Below are positions 55,200 to 63,021 of a DNA stretch of 64,000 bases, in pieces. The stretch is from NCBI GenBank assembly GCA_030651305.1, contig JAUSCI010000080.1:1-64000 (forward strand), in the 5' to 3' direction. The position numbers and the translations under genes are program-made. Numbering within the stretch: position 1 is the first letter of the stretch; each line of letters starts with the position of its first letter. The notes beneath the pieces are model-generated. The model ran no database searches. It was not told the DNA's origin and saw only the letters and a program-made list of their open reading frames with translations. The stretch is from Sulfuritalea sp. Its GTDB lineage: Bacteria; Pseudomonadota; Gammaproteobacteria; Burkholderiales; Rhodocyclaceae.

Positions 55200-56237
55200 T
55201 TACCCGAGCCTCTTCAGCAACTCGGCCTTCTTCGCATCGAACTCCGCTTGGGACAGCATGCCCTTGCCCACCAGGCCGTGCAGCTTCTCGATGGTGGCGA
55301 CGACCTCGTCGGCTGATACGGCGGCCGGCGCAGGAGTCGGCGCTGGCGATACGGCGGCCGGGGCCGGCGTTGGGTTCAATGACTGCGCCATCGACGCCGC
55401 CACCTGCTGGCCGACGCCGAAGCCGACGCCGACGCCGGCGCCCAGTCCCGCCAGCCCGCCTTCATTCGCGGCCGCCAGCGGAATCGCCTCGGCGGTCTGG
55501 AATTGCGTGTAAGCCTGCATGCCACCCATCATGTTCACGCCGATGCGCTTGTCGAGCATGGCCTGCAGCTCTTCGGGCAGCGAGATGTTCTGCACGTTGA
55601 GGCTGTCCAGCGTCAGGCCGTAGCCGGCGAACATCGGCTCCATCTTGGCGCGCAAGGCATTGCCGAACTCGACCTGGTTGCCGGCCATGTCGATGAAGGG
55701 CACGCCGGACTCGCCGAAGATGTCGGCGATGTGGCCGACGATGGTGTTGCGCAACTGGCCTTCGAGCTGCTCCGAGGTATAGCTCTCCAGCGTGCCGGAA
55801 ATCGTGGTGTGGAAGGCCTTCGGGTCAGTCAGATGGAAGGCATAGATGCCGAAGGCGCGCAGCCGCACCATGCCGAAATCCTTGTCGCGGATGGTCACCG
55901 GATTCGGCGTGCCCCACTTGCGGTCGAGCTTCTGCCGCGTGGAGAAAAAGTAGACGTCGGACTTGAAGGGCGACTCGAACAGCTTGTCCCAGTTCTTCAG
56001 GTAGGTCAGCACCGGCAGCGTCTGCGTCGTCAGCTTGTACATGCCGGGGCCGAAGACGTCGGCGATCTGGCCTTCATTGACGAACACCGCCATCTGCGAT
56101 TCGCGCACCGTCAGGCTGGCGCCGTTCTGGATTTCGAGCTCGGCCATGGGAAAGCGCCAGGCCATGGTGTCGCCATCGTCCTCGGTCCATTGGATGATGT
56201 CGATAAACTGTTTCTTGATGAAATCCATGAGTGCCAT
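55200..56237 (-). CDS. SPFH/band 7 protein with C-terminal SHOCT domain
   Basis: 345 residues from ATG at 56237 (AAGGGAG upstream). Begins MALMDFIKKQFIDIIQW, the virion-core-like SPFH subgroup without a membrane helix. SPFH domain about 30-245, then a Gly-rich stretch, an Ala/Pro linker (about 285-307) and a SHOCT oligomerisation unit at 308-345 (LHGLVGKGMLSQAEFDAKKAELL). SPFH proteins form membrane-bound rings. A copy of the dispersed repeat codes part of the linker. Confidence 0.88.
   Translation of the reverse strand: MALMDFIKKQFIDIIQWTEDDGDTMAWRFPMAELEIQNGASLTVRESQMAVFVNEGQIADVFGPGMYKLTTQTLPVLTYLKNWDKLFESPFKSDVYFFSTRQKLDRKWGTPNPVTIRDKDFGMVRLRAFGIYAFHLTDPKAFHTTISGTLESYTSEQLEGQLRNTIVGHIADIFGESGVPFIDMAGNQVEFGNALRAKMEPMFAGYGLTLDSLNVQNISLPEELQAMLDKRIGVNMMGGMQAYTQFQTAEAIPLAAANEGGLAGLGAGVGVGFGVGQQVAASMAQSLNPTPAPAAVSPAPTPAPAAVSADEVVATIEKLHGLVGKGMLSQAEFDAKKAELLKRLG
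55332..55355 (-). repeat. Dispersed 24-bp repeat, copy 11, inside the SPFH gene
   Basis: Two or three changes from the core (GTATCGCC; GACTCCT). In frame it codes AVSPAPTP in the disordered linker. Confidence 0.6.
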
Positions 56238-56266
56238 GAGCGTCTCCCTTGGTAAATATGTGAATA

Positions 56267-56671
56267 TCAGTAAGTCATGCAGGCGGCGTTGAGCAGGCCG
56301 ACGGTAATCGAAAGTGCAGCGACAAAGGTGGCCGGTGCCACGCGTCCGGCTGCGATGTCTTCCTGCAGCTTCGGCAACGCCACGCGCGCCACGCCCCAGG
56401 CCAGCAGTTGCACGATGCCTGCCACGACGCCCCACACCGCCAGGTCGAGCAGCGTGTCGCTGTGGGCGATGACGTTGGCGATGGGCAAGGCGAAGCCGAG
56501 CAAGGCGCCGGAGAGCGAGATGGCCGCCGCGGTGTTATTGCTACGGATCAGCGCGACCTCGTCGTAGGGCGTGACGTAGAGGTAGATCGCGACGAAGGCA
56601 ACCAGCAACACGATGGCGGTGCCGAGGTAGGCGAGAAAGTTCGGCAGCGTGGCGAGAAAGTGGGCGGGCAT
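56267..56671 (-). CDS. DUF350 family membrane protein
   Basis: 134 residues from ATG at 56671 with GGAGGAG 7 nt upstream. Four membrane helices in two similar halves (about 12-33, 47-69, 78-97, 113-133), the DUF350 repeat with YDEVALIRSNNTAAAISLSGALLGFALPIA. E. coli YjfL is of this family. It begins the minus-strand cluster and its promoter faces away from the acyl-CoA dehydrogenase. Confidence 0.9.
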   Translation of the reverse strand: MPAHFLATLPNFLAYLGTAIVLLVAFVAIYLYVTPYDEVALIRSNNTAAAISLSGALLGFALPIANVIAHSDTLLDLAVWGVVAGIVQLLAWGVARVALPKLQEDIAAGRVAPATFVAALSITVGLLNAACMTY

Positions 56672-56767
56672 GGAACACTCCTCCAGACGGTAACGCATTG
56701 TCGGCCATGACAGCGGTGCGATCAAGTGTCCGGTTCGATCGGCTAGACTGATTGTTCGGCAAAGGAA

Positions 56768-57940
56768 ATGATCATGATCGATTTGCGCAACTACGGCTTC
56801 GAGGAGCAGCACCAGCACATCTACGACATGGCTTGGCGCTATGCGCAGCAGCGGCATCATCCGTTACTGAGGCGCATGGACGACGAGGACTGGTTTCCCG
56901 AGGACGAGTATCGCAAGATGGGCGAAGTCGGCCTGCTCGGCACCACGGTGCCCGAGTCGCTCGGCGGGCCGGGCCTCGATCTGGTCTCGCAGTATTTCAT
57001 CGGCGAAGCGCTTTCCTACTGGAACAACATGCTCGCCGCGAGCTGGGGTGCCAGCGAGAACCTTTGCGTGAACAACCTGGTCAGGAATGCCAGCCTGGAT
57101 CAGCAGGCGCGCTTCCTGCCGCGGATGCTGTCCGGCATCGGCGCCCTGGGCCTGACCGAGCCCGGCGCCGGCTCGGACGCGCTGGGTTCGATGAAAACCA
57201 CGGCACGCCGCGACGGCGACCATTACGTGCTGAACGGCCGCAAGATGTTCATCACCAACGGTCCGGTCGCCGACCTGCTGCTGATCTACGCCAAGACCAC
57301 GCCCGAACGCGGCCAGCATGGCATTTCGGCCTTCGTCGTGGAAAAGGGCACGCCGGGTTTCGCGGTGGCGCAAAGCCTGAAGAAAATGGGCTGGCGCGGC
57401 AGCCCGACCGGCGAACTGCTGTTCGACGATTGCCGCGTGCCGGCGGAAAACCTGATCGGCGAAGAAGACAAGGGCGTCAGGGTGGTGATGAGCGGGCTCG
57501 ACATCGAGCGCATCTTCTTCAGCGGTCATGTCATCGCCATCGCCCAGCGCGCGCTGGACCTGTCGCTCGACTACGCCAGAACCCGCGTCCAGTTCGGCCA
57601 GCCCATTGCCAGCTTTCAACTGGTGCAGGGCATGCTGGCTGACATGTACGCCGCGCTCGAATCTGTGCGCGCATTTTCGTACCAGGTGCTGAAGGAAGTC
57701 GCCGCCGCCGGTGAGGCCGGGCGCGGCGAGATCCACAAGCGCTCCGCCGCCGCCGTGCTCCATGCCGGCTACATGCTGAAGACGGTGCTCGATCATGCCG
57801 TGCAGATCCACGGCGGCAACGGCTTCATGTGGGAGACCGAAGTGAACTGCCTCTACCGCGCCGGCAAGCTGATCGAGATCGGTGCCGGCACGACGCAGGT
57901 GCGGCAGTTGATCATCGCGCAGGAGTTGCTCAAGGCTTGA
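56768..57940 (+). CDS. Acyl-CoA dehydrogenase, isovaleryl/long-chain type
   Basis: 390 residues. FAD motifs LTEPGAGSDA (129-138) and FITNGPVADL. At the usual medium-chain catalytic position the sequence is IGAGTTQV, so there is no Glu; Glu247 in GLDIERIF takes its place, as in isovaleryl-CoA and long-chain enzymes. It oxidises an acyl-CoA to the 2-enoyl-CoA with electrons to ETF. Single gene divergent from DUF350, with no other beta-oxidation genes near. An ATG two codons later could also start it. Confidence 0.92.
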   Translation: MIMIDLRNYGFEEQHQHIYDMAWRYAQQRHHPLLRRMDDEDWFPEDEYRKMGEVGLLGTTVPESLGGPGLDLVSQYFIGEALSYWNNMLAASWGASENLCVNNLVRNASLDQQARFLPRMLSGIGALGLTEPGAGSDALGSMKTTARRDGDHYVLNGRKMFITNGPVADLLLIYAKTTPERGQHGISAFVVEKGTPGFAVAQSLKKMGWRGSPTGELLFDDCRVPAENLIGEEDKGVRVVMSGLDIERIFFSGHVIAIAQRALDLSLDYARTRVQFGQPIASFQLVQGMLADMYAALESVRAFSYQVLKEVAAAGEAGRGEIHKRSAAAVLHAGYMLKTVLDHAVQIHGGNGFMWETEVNCLYRAGKLIEIGAGTTQVRQLIIAQELLKA

Positions 57941-58324
57941 TGGTTCGCCACTAAAGCGCTGGGAAGAGAGCAAAGCCGAGGCTTCCGGTTCGTATTTGGC
58001 TTACGGTGAGGGCGCCAAGCTTGAGGGTCTGTTTATCGAAAACTTGAACTTACGCTTTGTGCCCAAAACGGCCTGATGACAAATCAAAGTCTTCGGGCAG
58101 CTTACTGAACAGAAAGCAGCCGCCCAGGGACTCCAGCTGGGTGACTCGTGGTCGGCAGTAAGGACGTTCGTGCCAAACGCTGATTTGGTCAGCAATCCAC
58201 AGTTACCTGACGCTCGTCAAGAAACCCGTGCCGAATGGCAGATTTCCCCTCTCGCCAGTGCTGCACTCACCTCAAAGGCGACGGTCAGAATTTCTACTCC
58301 AATGTCCCCAATGCGGATGGATTG
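57941..58324. other. Intergenic region after the acyl-CoA dehydrogenase
   Basis: 384 bp between convergent genes. Lower G/C and no open frame with coding character. I see no strong terminator hairpin. It probably came with, or decayed beside, the ankyrin gene. Confidence 0.5.
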
Positions 58325-60718
58325 TCATTTCGCGCCATGTGCGACGAGGACTTTGATTAACGGTTTCTGATCGCCATTTGTCGCCTGCAACACGGTCAAT
58401 CCTGCTGCATTCTTTACGTTGATATCGGCACCTTTTGCAATCAGGAAATTCACCATATCGAGATTATCCTGGAACGCTGCAATTCGGTATGCGGCTACAT
58501 GTAAAGCGGTTCCCATTTGATTTATTGCATTGACGTCCGCACCGCTTTCAAGCAAAAGTCGCACCATTTCGGTATTGCGCGAGCTAACGGCAGAATGGAG
58601 TGGAGTGCTACCCTCCACATCCCTTGCCTTGACATCTCCGTTGTTCAGCAAAAGGAGGCTCAGTACATTTGGTCGCCCCGTACTTGCTGCAAAATGAAGC
58701 GGAGTCTGCCATTTGACGTCCTTAGCGTTAATTTCTGCACCTTTTGCAATCAGTCGCTTGGTGATTTCGTCATGCCCTTTCGCGATAGCCAAGTGCAGCG
58801 GAGTTAGACCCTTATCACTCTTGGCACTTACGGCGCCATTTTTTGACAAGAGTTCTTCGGCAACATCCCAGCGACCTTGATCCGTCGCAATATGCAGCGG
58901 CGTCCACCCATTGTGATCTTTCAAGTTTGGGTTTGCTCCTCTCTCTAACAGCTGTACAACCATCTCTTTGTCGCCCTGTGACGCGGCTTGATGTAAAAGT
59001 GTGCGCCCGAACTCTTTTGCATCAATGCTGAGACCTGCGGAAAGAAGTGCTCGCAGTTCGGCGATCTTTCGTGTTCGCAACTTCTCAAACAACGCTTTGA
59101 TCTTTGCTTTTTTGTTGGCATGGAGTACGGGGGATGCCAAGACGCTTTGAGCGCTCAATATTTTGACGACCTCCATTTTTTTGTTTTTTATCGCCAACTG
59201 CAATGGGGTCTCCCCTTGCCAATTCGTCGCGTTGGCATCCGCACCGTTCTTCAAAAGCAGGTCGACAATTTCGGTGCAGCCTCCACTTGCTGCCCAATGT
59301 AAGGGTGTCAACAAATCCCTATCCTGGGCTTCCAAGTCAACGTGTTTGGCAACTAAGAACTCTACGGCCTCCTTGCTTCCACAATAGGCCGCCCTATGAA
59401 GGGGTGTCAGTCCTCGCTCGTCTCTCACATGAAGGTCGGCTCCCTTCGAAATCATCATCGCCATGATTTCTTTGTCGCCACCCATTGCAGCGTAGTGGAA
59501 CGGTGTTGATCCCGATGCGTCAGCGTTGACGTTCGCGCCTTTCGACAGCAACAATCCTACTATCTTTGATTGCTTTGCGACGGCGGCTTTATGCAGCGGC
59601 GTCAATTCCAAATACCCGGCTCCATTGATATCGGCGCCCTTGGCTAGCAACAATTCCACTACGTCGCGAAAGCCGCGTTCTGCTGCAGCGCCCAGTGGGG
59701 TGTCTCCCAACCGCGTCCTTCCATTGACATTGGCACCACTATCGATCAGGAAATCGACTATGTCTTTCTTTCCCAAGCTTGCTGCTTCATGCAGAGGCGT
59801 TTCGTTCCGGTTTTCATTTGCATTGAGATCAATTCCTTTCGCAACGAGCTTTCTCACCTGCTCAACATCCCCAGCAACGATCGCATCGGAAAGTAATACG
59901 GCGGGCGCATCCTCCACAACGGTAGCCTCCCACCATGCGCTAAATGATTTATTCCATGGCTGGAGATCGTAGTGGTCGCCGTTGTATTTGACTAGGGCGT
60001 GCACCGGCTTTCTTTTGTCGCTCGGTCTAGCCGTGAGCCTAAGATCAGCAAACCCGTTGGTTGAACTCGGCTCGACCGAAATCACTGCATTTGATTCCAC
60101 GCGTTCAACGTCTTCTCCTCCACATCGATCACCTCTGGCGTAACGCCAGTGAGACATGGTTTCTGAAAGTACTGGCCGAATGGCTTTTCCATCCATCACG
60201 AAAAGAGTGAGCTCCTCTCCAGAGCCGCCTTCATAGGTGCACCTCTCTTTAAACGCGTTCAAACGAAGTCCGAAAGCTCTCGTGGTTTCCGATAGCCGGT
60301 ACGGGGCCATGTCAAGTCTCAATGAATATCTGCTAACTTCGGTTGCCGCATCTTCCGGTATTACGCTCTGGTACGCGGCAATGACGCGCTTCTTCTGGAC
60401 ATCAAATACAGCAACTAATAGCTGCTTTTCATACTCAACCCCGGCGTCGTACGCAAATGCGGAAACTACTCTCGCACGGTTTCCCGGCCAGTTTTTACAC
60501 ACCCCCGCGACGATGAGCCCGCCGTTTTCAACGCTTGGGTACATGCCCGAAGCCGGGTAGGCGAAGTGACTGATGCGAAAGTGCAACCCAACGTGCTTTA
60601 CGATTTCATCGGTGCAACGGTTGGCGTCGGTTTCTGTCGGTGACTGCGCCAACGACCATTGGCTGAACCAGCCACAGATCGATAGCACAACAATCAGGGG
60701 CATTTTGTAGCGATGCAA
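58325..60718 (-). CDS. Exported ankyrin-repeat protein
   Basis: 797 residues from TTG at 60718, chosen because AAGGAG lies 6 nt upstream; ATG at 60703 has none. The first residues (HRYKMPLIVVLSICGWFSQWSLAQS) form a signal peptide cut after SLAQ or AQS. Residues about 30-265 are an unrecognised domain with several Cys. Then about 14-15 ankyrin repeats in two blocks, split near residue 525 by a Lys-rich helix (NKKAKIKALFEKLRTRK). Base and codon use is clearly lower in G/C than the neighbours, suggesting transfer. Target unknown. Confidence 0.82.
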   Translation of the reverse strand: MHRYKMPLIVVLSICGWFSQWSLAQSPTETDANRCTDEIVKHVGLHFRISHFAYPASGMYPSVENGGLIVAGVCKNWPGNRARVVSAFAYDAGVEYEKQLLVAVFDVQKKRVIAAYQSVIPEDAATEVSRYSLRLDMAPYRLSETTRAFGLRLNAFKERCTYEGGSGEELTLFVMDGKAIRPVLSETMSHWRYARGDRCGGEDVERVESNAVISVEPSSTNGFADLRLTARPSDKRKPVHALVKYNGDHYDLQPWNKSFSAWWEATVVEDAPAVLLSDAIVAGDVEQVRKLVAKGIDLNANENRNETPLHEAASLGKKDIVDFLIDSGANVNGRTRLGDTPLGAAAERGFRDVVELLLAKGADINGAGYLELTPLHKAAVAKQSKIVGLLLSKGANVNADASGSTPFHYAAMGGDKEIMAMMISKGADLHVRDERGLTPLHRAAYCGSKEAVEFLVAKHVDLEAQDRDLLTPLHWAASGGCTEIVDLLLKNGADANATNWQGETPLQLAIKNKKMEVVKILSAQSVLASPVLHANKKAKIKALFEKLRTRKIAELRALLSAGLSIDAKEFGRTLLHQAASQGDKEMVVQLLERGANPNLKDHNGWTPLHIATDQGRWDVAEELLSKNGAVSAKSDKGLTPLHLAIAKGHDEITKRLIAKGAEINAKDVKWQTPLHFAASTGRPNVLSLLLLNNGDVKARDVEGSTPLHSAVSSRNTEMVRLLLESGADVNAINQMGTALHVAAYRIAAFQDNLDMVNFLIAKGADINVKNAAGLTVLQATNGDQKPLIKVLVAHGAK

Positions 60719-61352
60719 CTGGCTCTCCTTCAGCGTACTTTGATCGACGGTTTGACATCCAAATTTATCATGACAAGGGCAATATAGCTCTCCAATCTTG
60801 GTAGGTTGTGTGGTTTCGGGCTTATGAAACTCTGCCGCGCGGGAACCGGAGGCACAAGAACTCTTTCTTTGGCATTCCGAGTGGGGGGGGGTTGGGGGCT
60901 GCCGTTCGCCATGAGGCATCGAAGGTCCAATCATCGACGGTTGGGTGCGTCGCCGATGCTGGAAGCAGCCCTTGGAGCGCCTGGCTTCACCACAGTCGGC
61001 AATCAGCCCACATCGCTGACATCGCCACCGAATCGAGCCAACGGCAGCAATGGCCAAACTAGGCCGAACGACTGCTGGGCGGCGCGGCCGGTATCTCATG
61101 AGGAAGCTGTCGGTCGCGCGGGTCAGTTTTACGGCTTTGCTACGACTGCTTGTGGCCGAAAGTGACAGTCCGGCTGATTTCCGCATTGCCGTCATTGGCC
61201 AACATTGCGCCGATCCTGGCGAACGTCGCCCATGACCGAACAAGAAACGACCAACGGCGTTGAGACGCGGAGGGGGCATTTTGAAAGTCGGCGCTGGCGA
61301 TACGGTGCGGTTTTGATCTGTGATTCCTGCAACGCATCGAGGAGCGCCATCA
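60719..61352. other. Intergenic region with decayed sequence
   Basis: 634 bp holding the ankyrin promoter, a tract of nine or ten G near 60885, the stretch GGCCGAAC/GTGGCCGAAAG around 61062-61160, which looks like repeat debris, and one dispersed repeat copy at 61283. Open frames here have no coding character. Confidence 0.5.
61283..61306 (-). repeat. Dispersed 24-bp repeat, copy 12
   Basis: Minus-strand copy with two changes (GCGAT, GGTG), 47 bp before the DUF433 remnant. Confidence 0.75.
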
Positions 61353-61581
61353 ATGAATGCCAGCCTGCTCAATCGCATCACCATCGAAGCCGGGAAATGC
61401 GGCGGCAAGCCGTGCATTCGCGGCATGCGCATTCGGGTCAGCGACATCCATCGAAATGATGGGCGATGGTGTCAGCACCGAACAAATCCTGGCGGACTTT
61501 CCCGATCTTGAACGGGAAGACATCCTTGCCAGCTTGCAATTTGCAGCCCGCCGTAGCGACATCGTCCGTCTGACCTCATGA
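61353..61581 (+). pseudogene. DUF433 antitoxin-like gene, frameshifted
   Basis: Starts MNASLLNRITIEAGKCGGKP and runs to RIRVSDI in one frame; the typical continuation EMMGDGVSTEQILADFPDL follows in another. Removing the single A at 61450 (GACATCCATCGAAATG) restores the whole family sequence, 75 residues. So it is one insertion from intact, or a sequencing error. It would be the antitoxin of a DUF5615 toxin, whose remnant overlaps its stop. Confidence 0.75.
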
Positions 61582-61619
61582 AATTCTGGGTTGATGCCCT
61601 GCCCGCGATTCACGATTGA
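61578..61619 (+). pseudogene. Remnant of a DUF5615 PIN-like toxin gene
   Basis: ATG overlaps the DUF433 stop (ATGA) as in intact pairs. It reads MKFWVDALPAIHD and stops. Intact family members begin MKFWVDAQLP, so one codon is lost and the rest of the gene, about 100 residues, is gone. Confidence 0.65.
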
Positions 61620-61652
61620 TTGTCGGTCGTGCGGCGCGGCAGGCAGCTGTTC

Positions 61653-62000
61653 TTATTCAAACAGGATGGCTTCAATCCGCGCCGCCACGTCATCAATTAT
61701 CAGCTCCGGGACCGCCTCCTTGAACTTCGCCTTGCGTACCCGCCAATCCAGGGATTTCAGCTGGTGGCAATGGACTGCGCCTTGCGTGTCGGTGCCCGAT
61801 CCCATCAGCGTGACCACCGTGCCATAGGTGCGAGCCACCGCCGCTCCGCCTTGCGAAATCGGGCAAATCATCGCCAGCCCACGACTGTTAAAGGCCTTGG
61901 CGCTGACGACGAAGCCGAAATGCGGACCCTTCATTTCCTGCCCGGAAGCCGGATCGAACTGCAGATGCACAATGTCTCCGCGATCTGGCGTGTAGGCCAT
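61653..62000 (-). CDS. MazF/PemK-family toxin
   Basis: 115 residues from ATG at 62000; earlier in-frame starts lie inside mazE. PemK-like: YTPDRGDIVHLQFDPASGQEMKGPHFGFVVS and ICPISQGG. An mRNA-cutting endoribonuclease. Start shares a base with the antitoxin stop (TAATG). Confidence 0.9.
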   Translation of the reverse strand: MAYTPDRGDIVHLQFDPASGQEMKGPHFGFVVSAKAFNSRGLAMICPISQGGAAVARTYGTVVTLMGSGTDTQGAVHCHQLKSLDWRVRKAKFKEAVPELIIDDVAARIEAILFE

Positions 62001-62245
62001 TACGGTGCTTCCTTGCCGACCGGACGCATCGCATCCCAACCCTCAACGCGAGGCAATTCGCCCGGCATCTCGGCCAGCAAGTCCTCCAGCTTGTAGCGGT
62101 GCCTGCGCGGGGCGCTGACTGTCATGCGCGCGCCTTCCAGCAGAAGGTCTACCTGCGAACCATCCTGGAGTTGGTTCTGTTCGACAAAGGCTTTGGGGAC
62201 GGTCATCACCAACGAACCGCCGGCACGCCGAAGGGTTTGCAGCAT
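62000..62245 (-). CDS. MazE-family antitoxin
   Basis: 81 residues from ATG at 62245 with GGAGAG upstream. AbrB/SpoVT-like swapped-hairpin start: RAGGSLVMTVPKAFVEQNQLQDGSQVDLLLEG. The acidic C-terminal half (YKLEDLLAEMPGELPRV) would bind MazF. A perfect palindrome in the promoter is the likely operator. Confidence 0.9.
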   Translation of the reverse strand: MLQTLRRAGGSLVMTVPKAFVEQNQLQDGSQVDLLLEGARMTVSAPRRHRYKLEDLLAEMPGELPRVEGWDAMRPVGKEAP

Positions 62246-62266
62246 TTTTCTCTCCAACTCAGTCAC

Positions 62267-62288
62267 AAGTCCTATTTTAGTAGGACTT
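62267..62288 (-). promoter_or_regulatory. MazEF operator palindrome
   Basis: AAGTCCTA-TTTTAG-TAGGACTT, a perfect 8-bp inverted repeat 21 bp before the mazE start. Confidence 0.6.
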
Positions 62289-62308
62289 CTAGTCATGCAC
62301 AAGCAAGA

Positions 62309-63016
62309 CTAAACAGTCCGGCTATACCGCGCCAGACCTTCCAGCACCAGGTTTTCGATCAGGCGATGGGGCAGGCCCAGGTGCGGCGCCAGTTCCGCCG
62401 CCGCGCCGCCCGAGAGCAGGCACAGCGCATCCTTGTTCAACGTGGCACGCATGCGTTCGATGGCGCCCAGCGTGGCGTGGATCGCGCCGCTGACGATGGC
62501 GTCGTCGGTGTTGGTTGGCTGCGCTTTGTATTGGCCGGCCGCGTGCGGCAAATCGGCGGTATTGCGTGCCAGCGCAGTGCGCATCAGGTGCAGCCCGGGC
62601 AGGATCAGGCCGCCGCGGAACACGCCTTTGTCATCGAGCGCGTCGATGGTCGTCGCGGTGCCGGCCATCACCACTACCGCAGGCCCGGCGTGCAGCGCCC
62701 GTGCCGCGATCAGTGCCGCCCAGCGATCGGCGCCCAGTTGCCGCGGCTTGTCGTAGCCGTTGCTGACACCGCAGGCGGCGGCGGAACTGGCGAGCCATTC
62801 GATTGGCAGAGCAAGGCGGCCGGCCAGCGCTTCGATGCGCAGCCGCGTCGCTTCGCCAGCGACATTGCAGGCGACGATGCGCTGCGGCTTCCCGGGGAAT
62901 TGCACGCTCAGATCATCGAAGGCCTGATAGTCCAGCGCCCCCTGCAGGCGCCAGCCGGCGCCGTCGAAGAGGCCATACTTCAGGCGCGAATTGCCGGCGT
63001 CGAGGCAGAGGATCAT
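62309..63016 (-). CDS. coaX: Type III pantothenate kinase
   Basis: 235 residues from ATG at 63016; longer open frame overlaps birA. ASKHA fold: LCLDAGNSRLKYG near the start, QLGADRWAALIAA and GTATTIDALD. First step from pantothenate to coenzyme A; uses ATP and is not feedback inhibited. It begins 5 bp after birA, the common birA-coaX pair. Confidence 0.93.
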   Translation of the reverse strand: MILCLDAGNSRLKYGLFDGAGWRLQGALDYQAFDDLSVQFPGKPQRIVACNVAGEATRLRIEALAGRLALPIEWLASSAAACGVSNGYDKPRQLGADRWAALIAARALHAGPAVVVMAGTATTIDALDDKGVFRGGLILPGLHLMRTALARNTADLPHAAGQYKAQPTNTDDAIVSGAIHATLGAIERMRATLNKDALCLLSGGAAAELAPHLGLPHRLIENLVLEGLARYSRTV

Positions 63017-63021
63017 CGGCG

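Noticed and set aside
60719-61447. The 243-codon upstream extension of the ankyrin frame
   Set aside because: Open by chance; the good ribosome binding site and signal peptide begin at 60718, and the extension reads as unstructured basic sequence.
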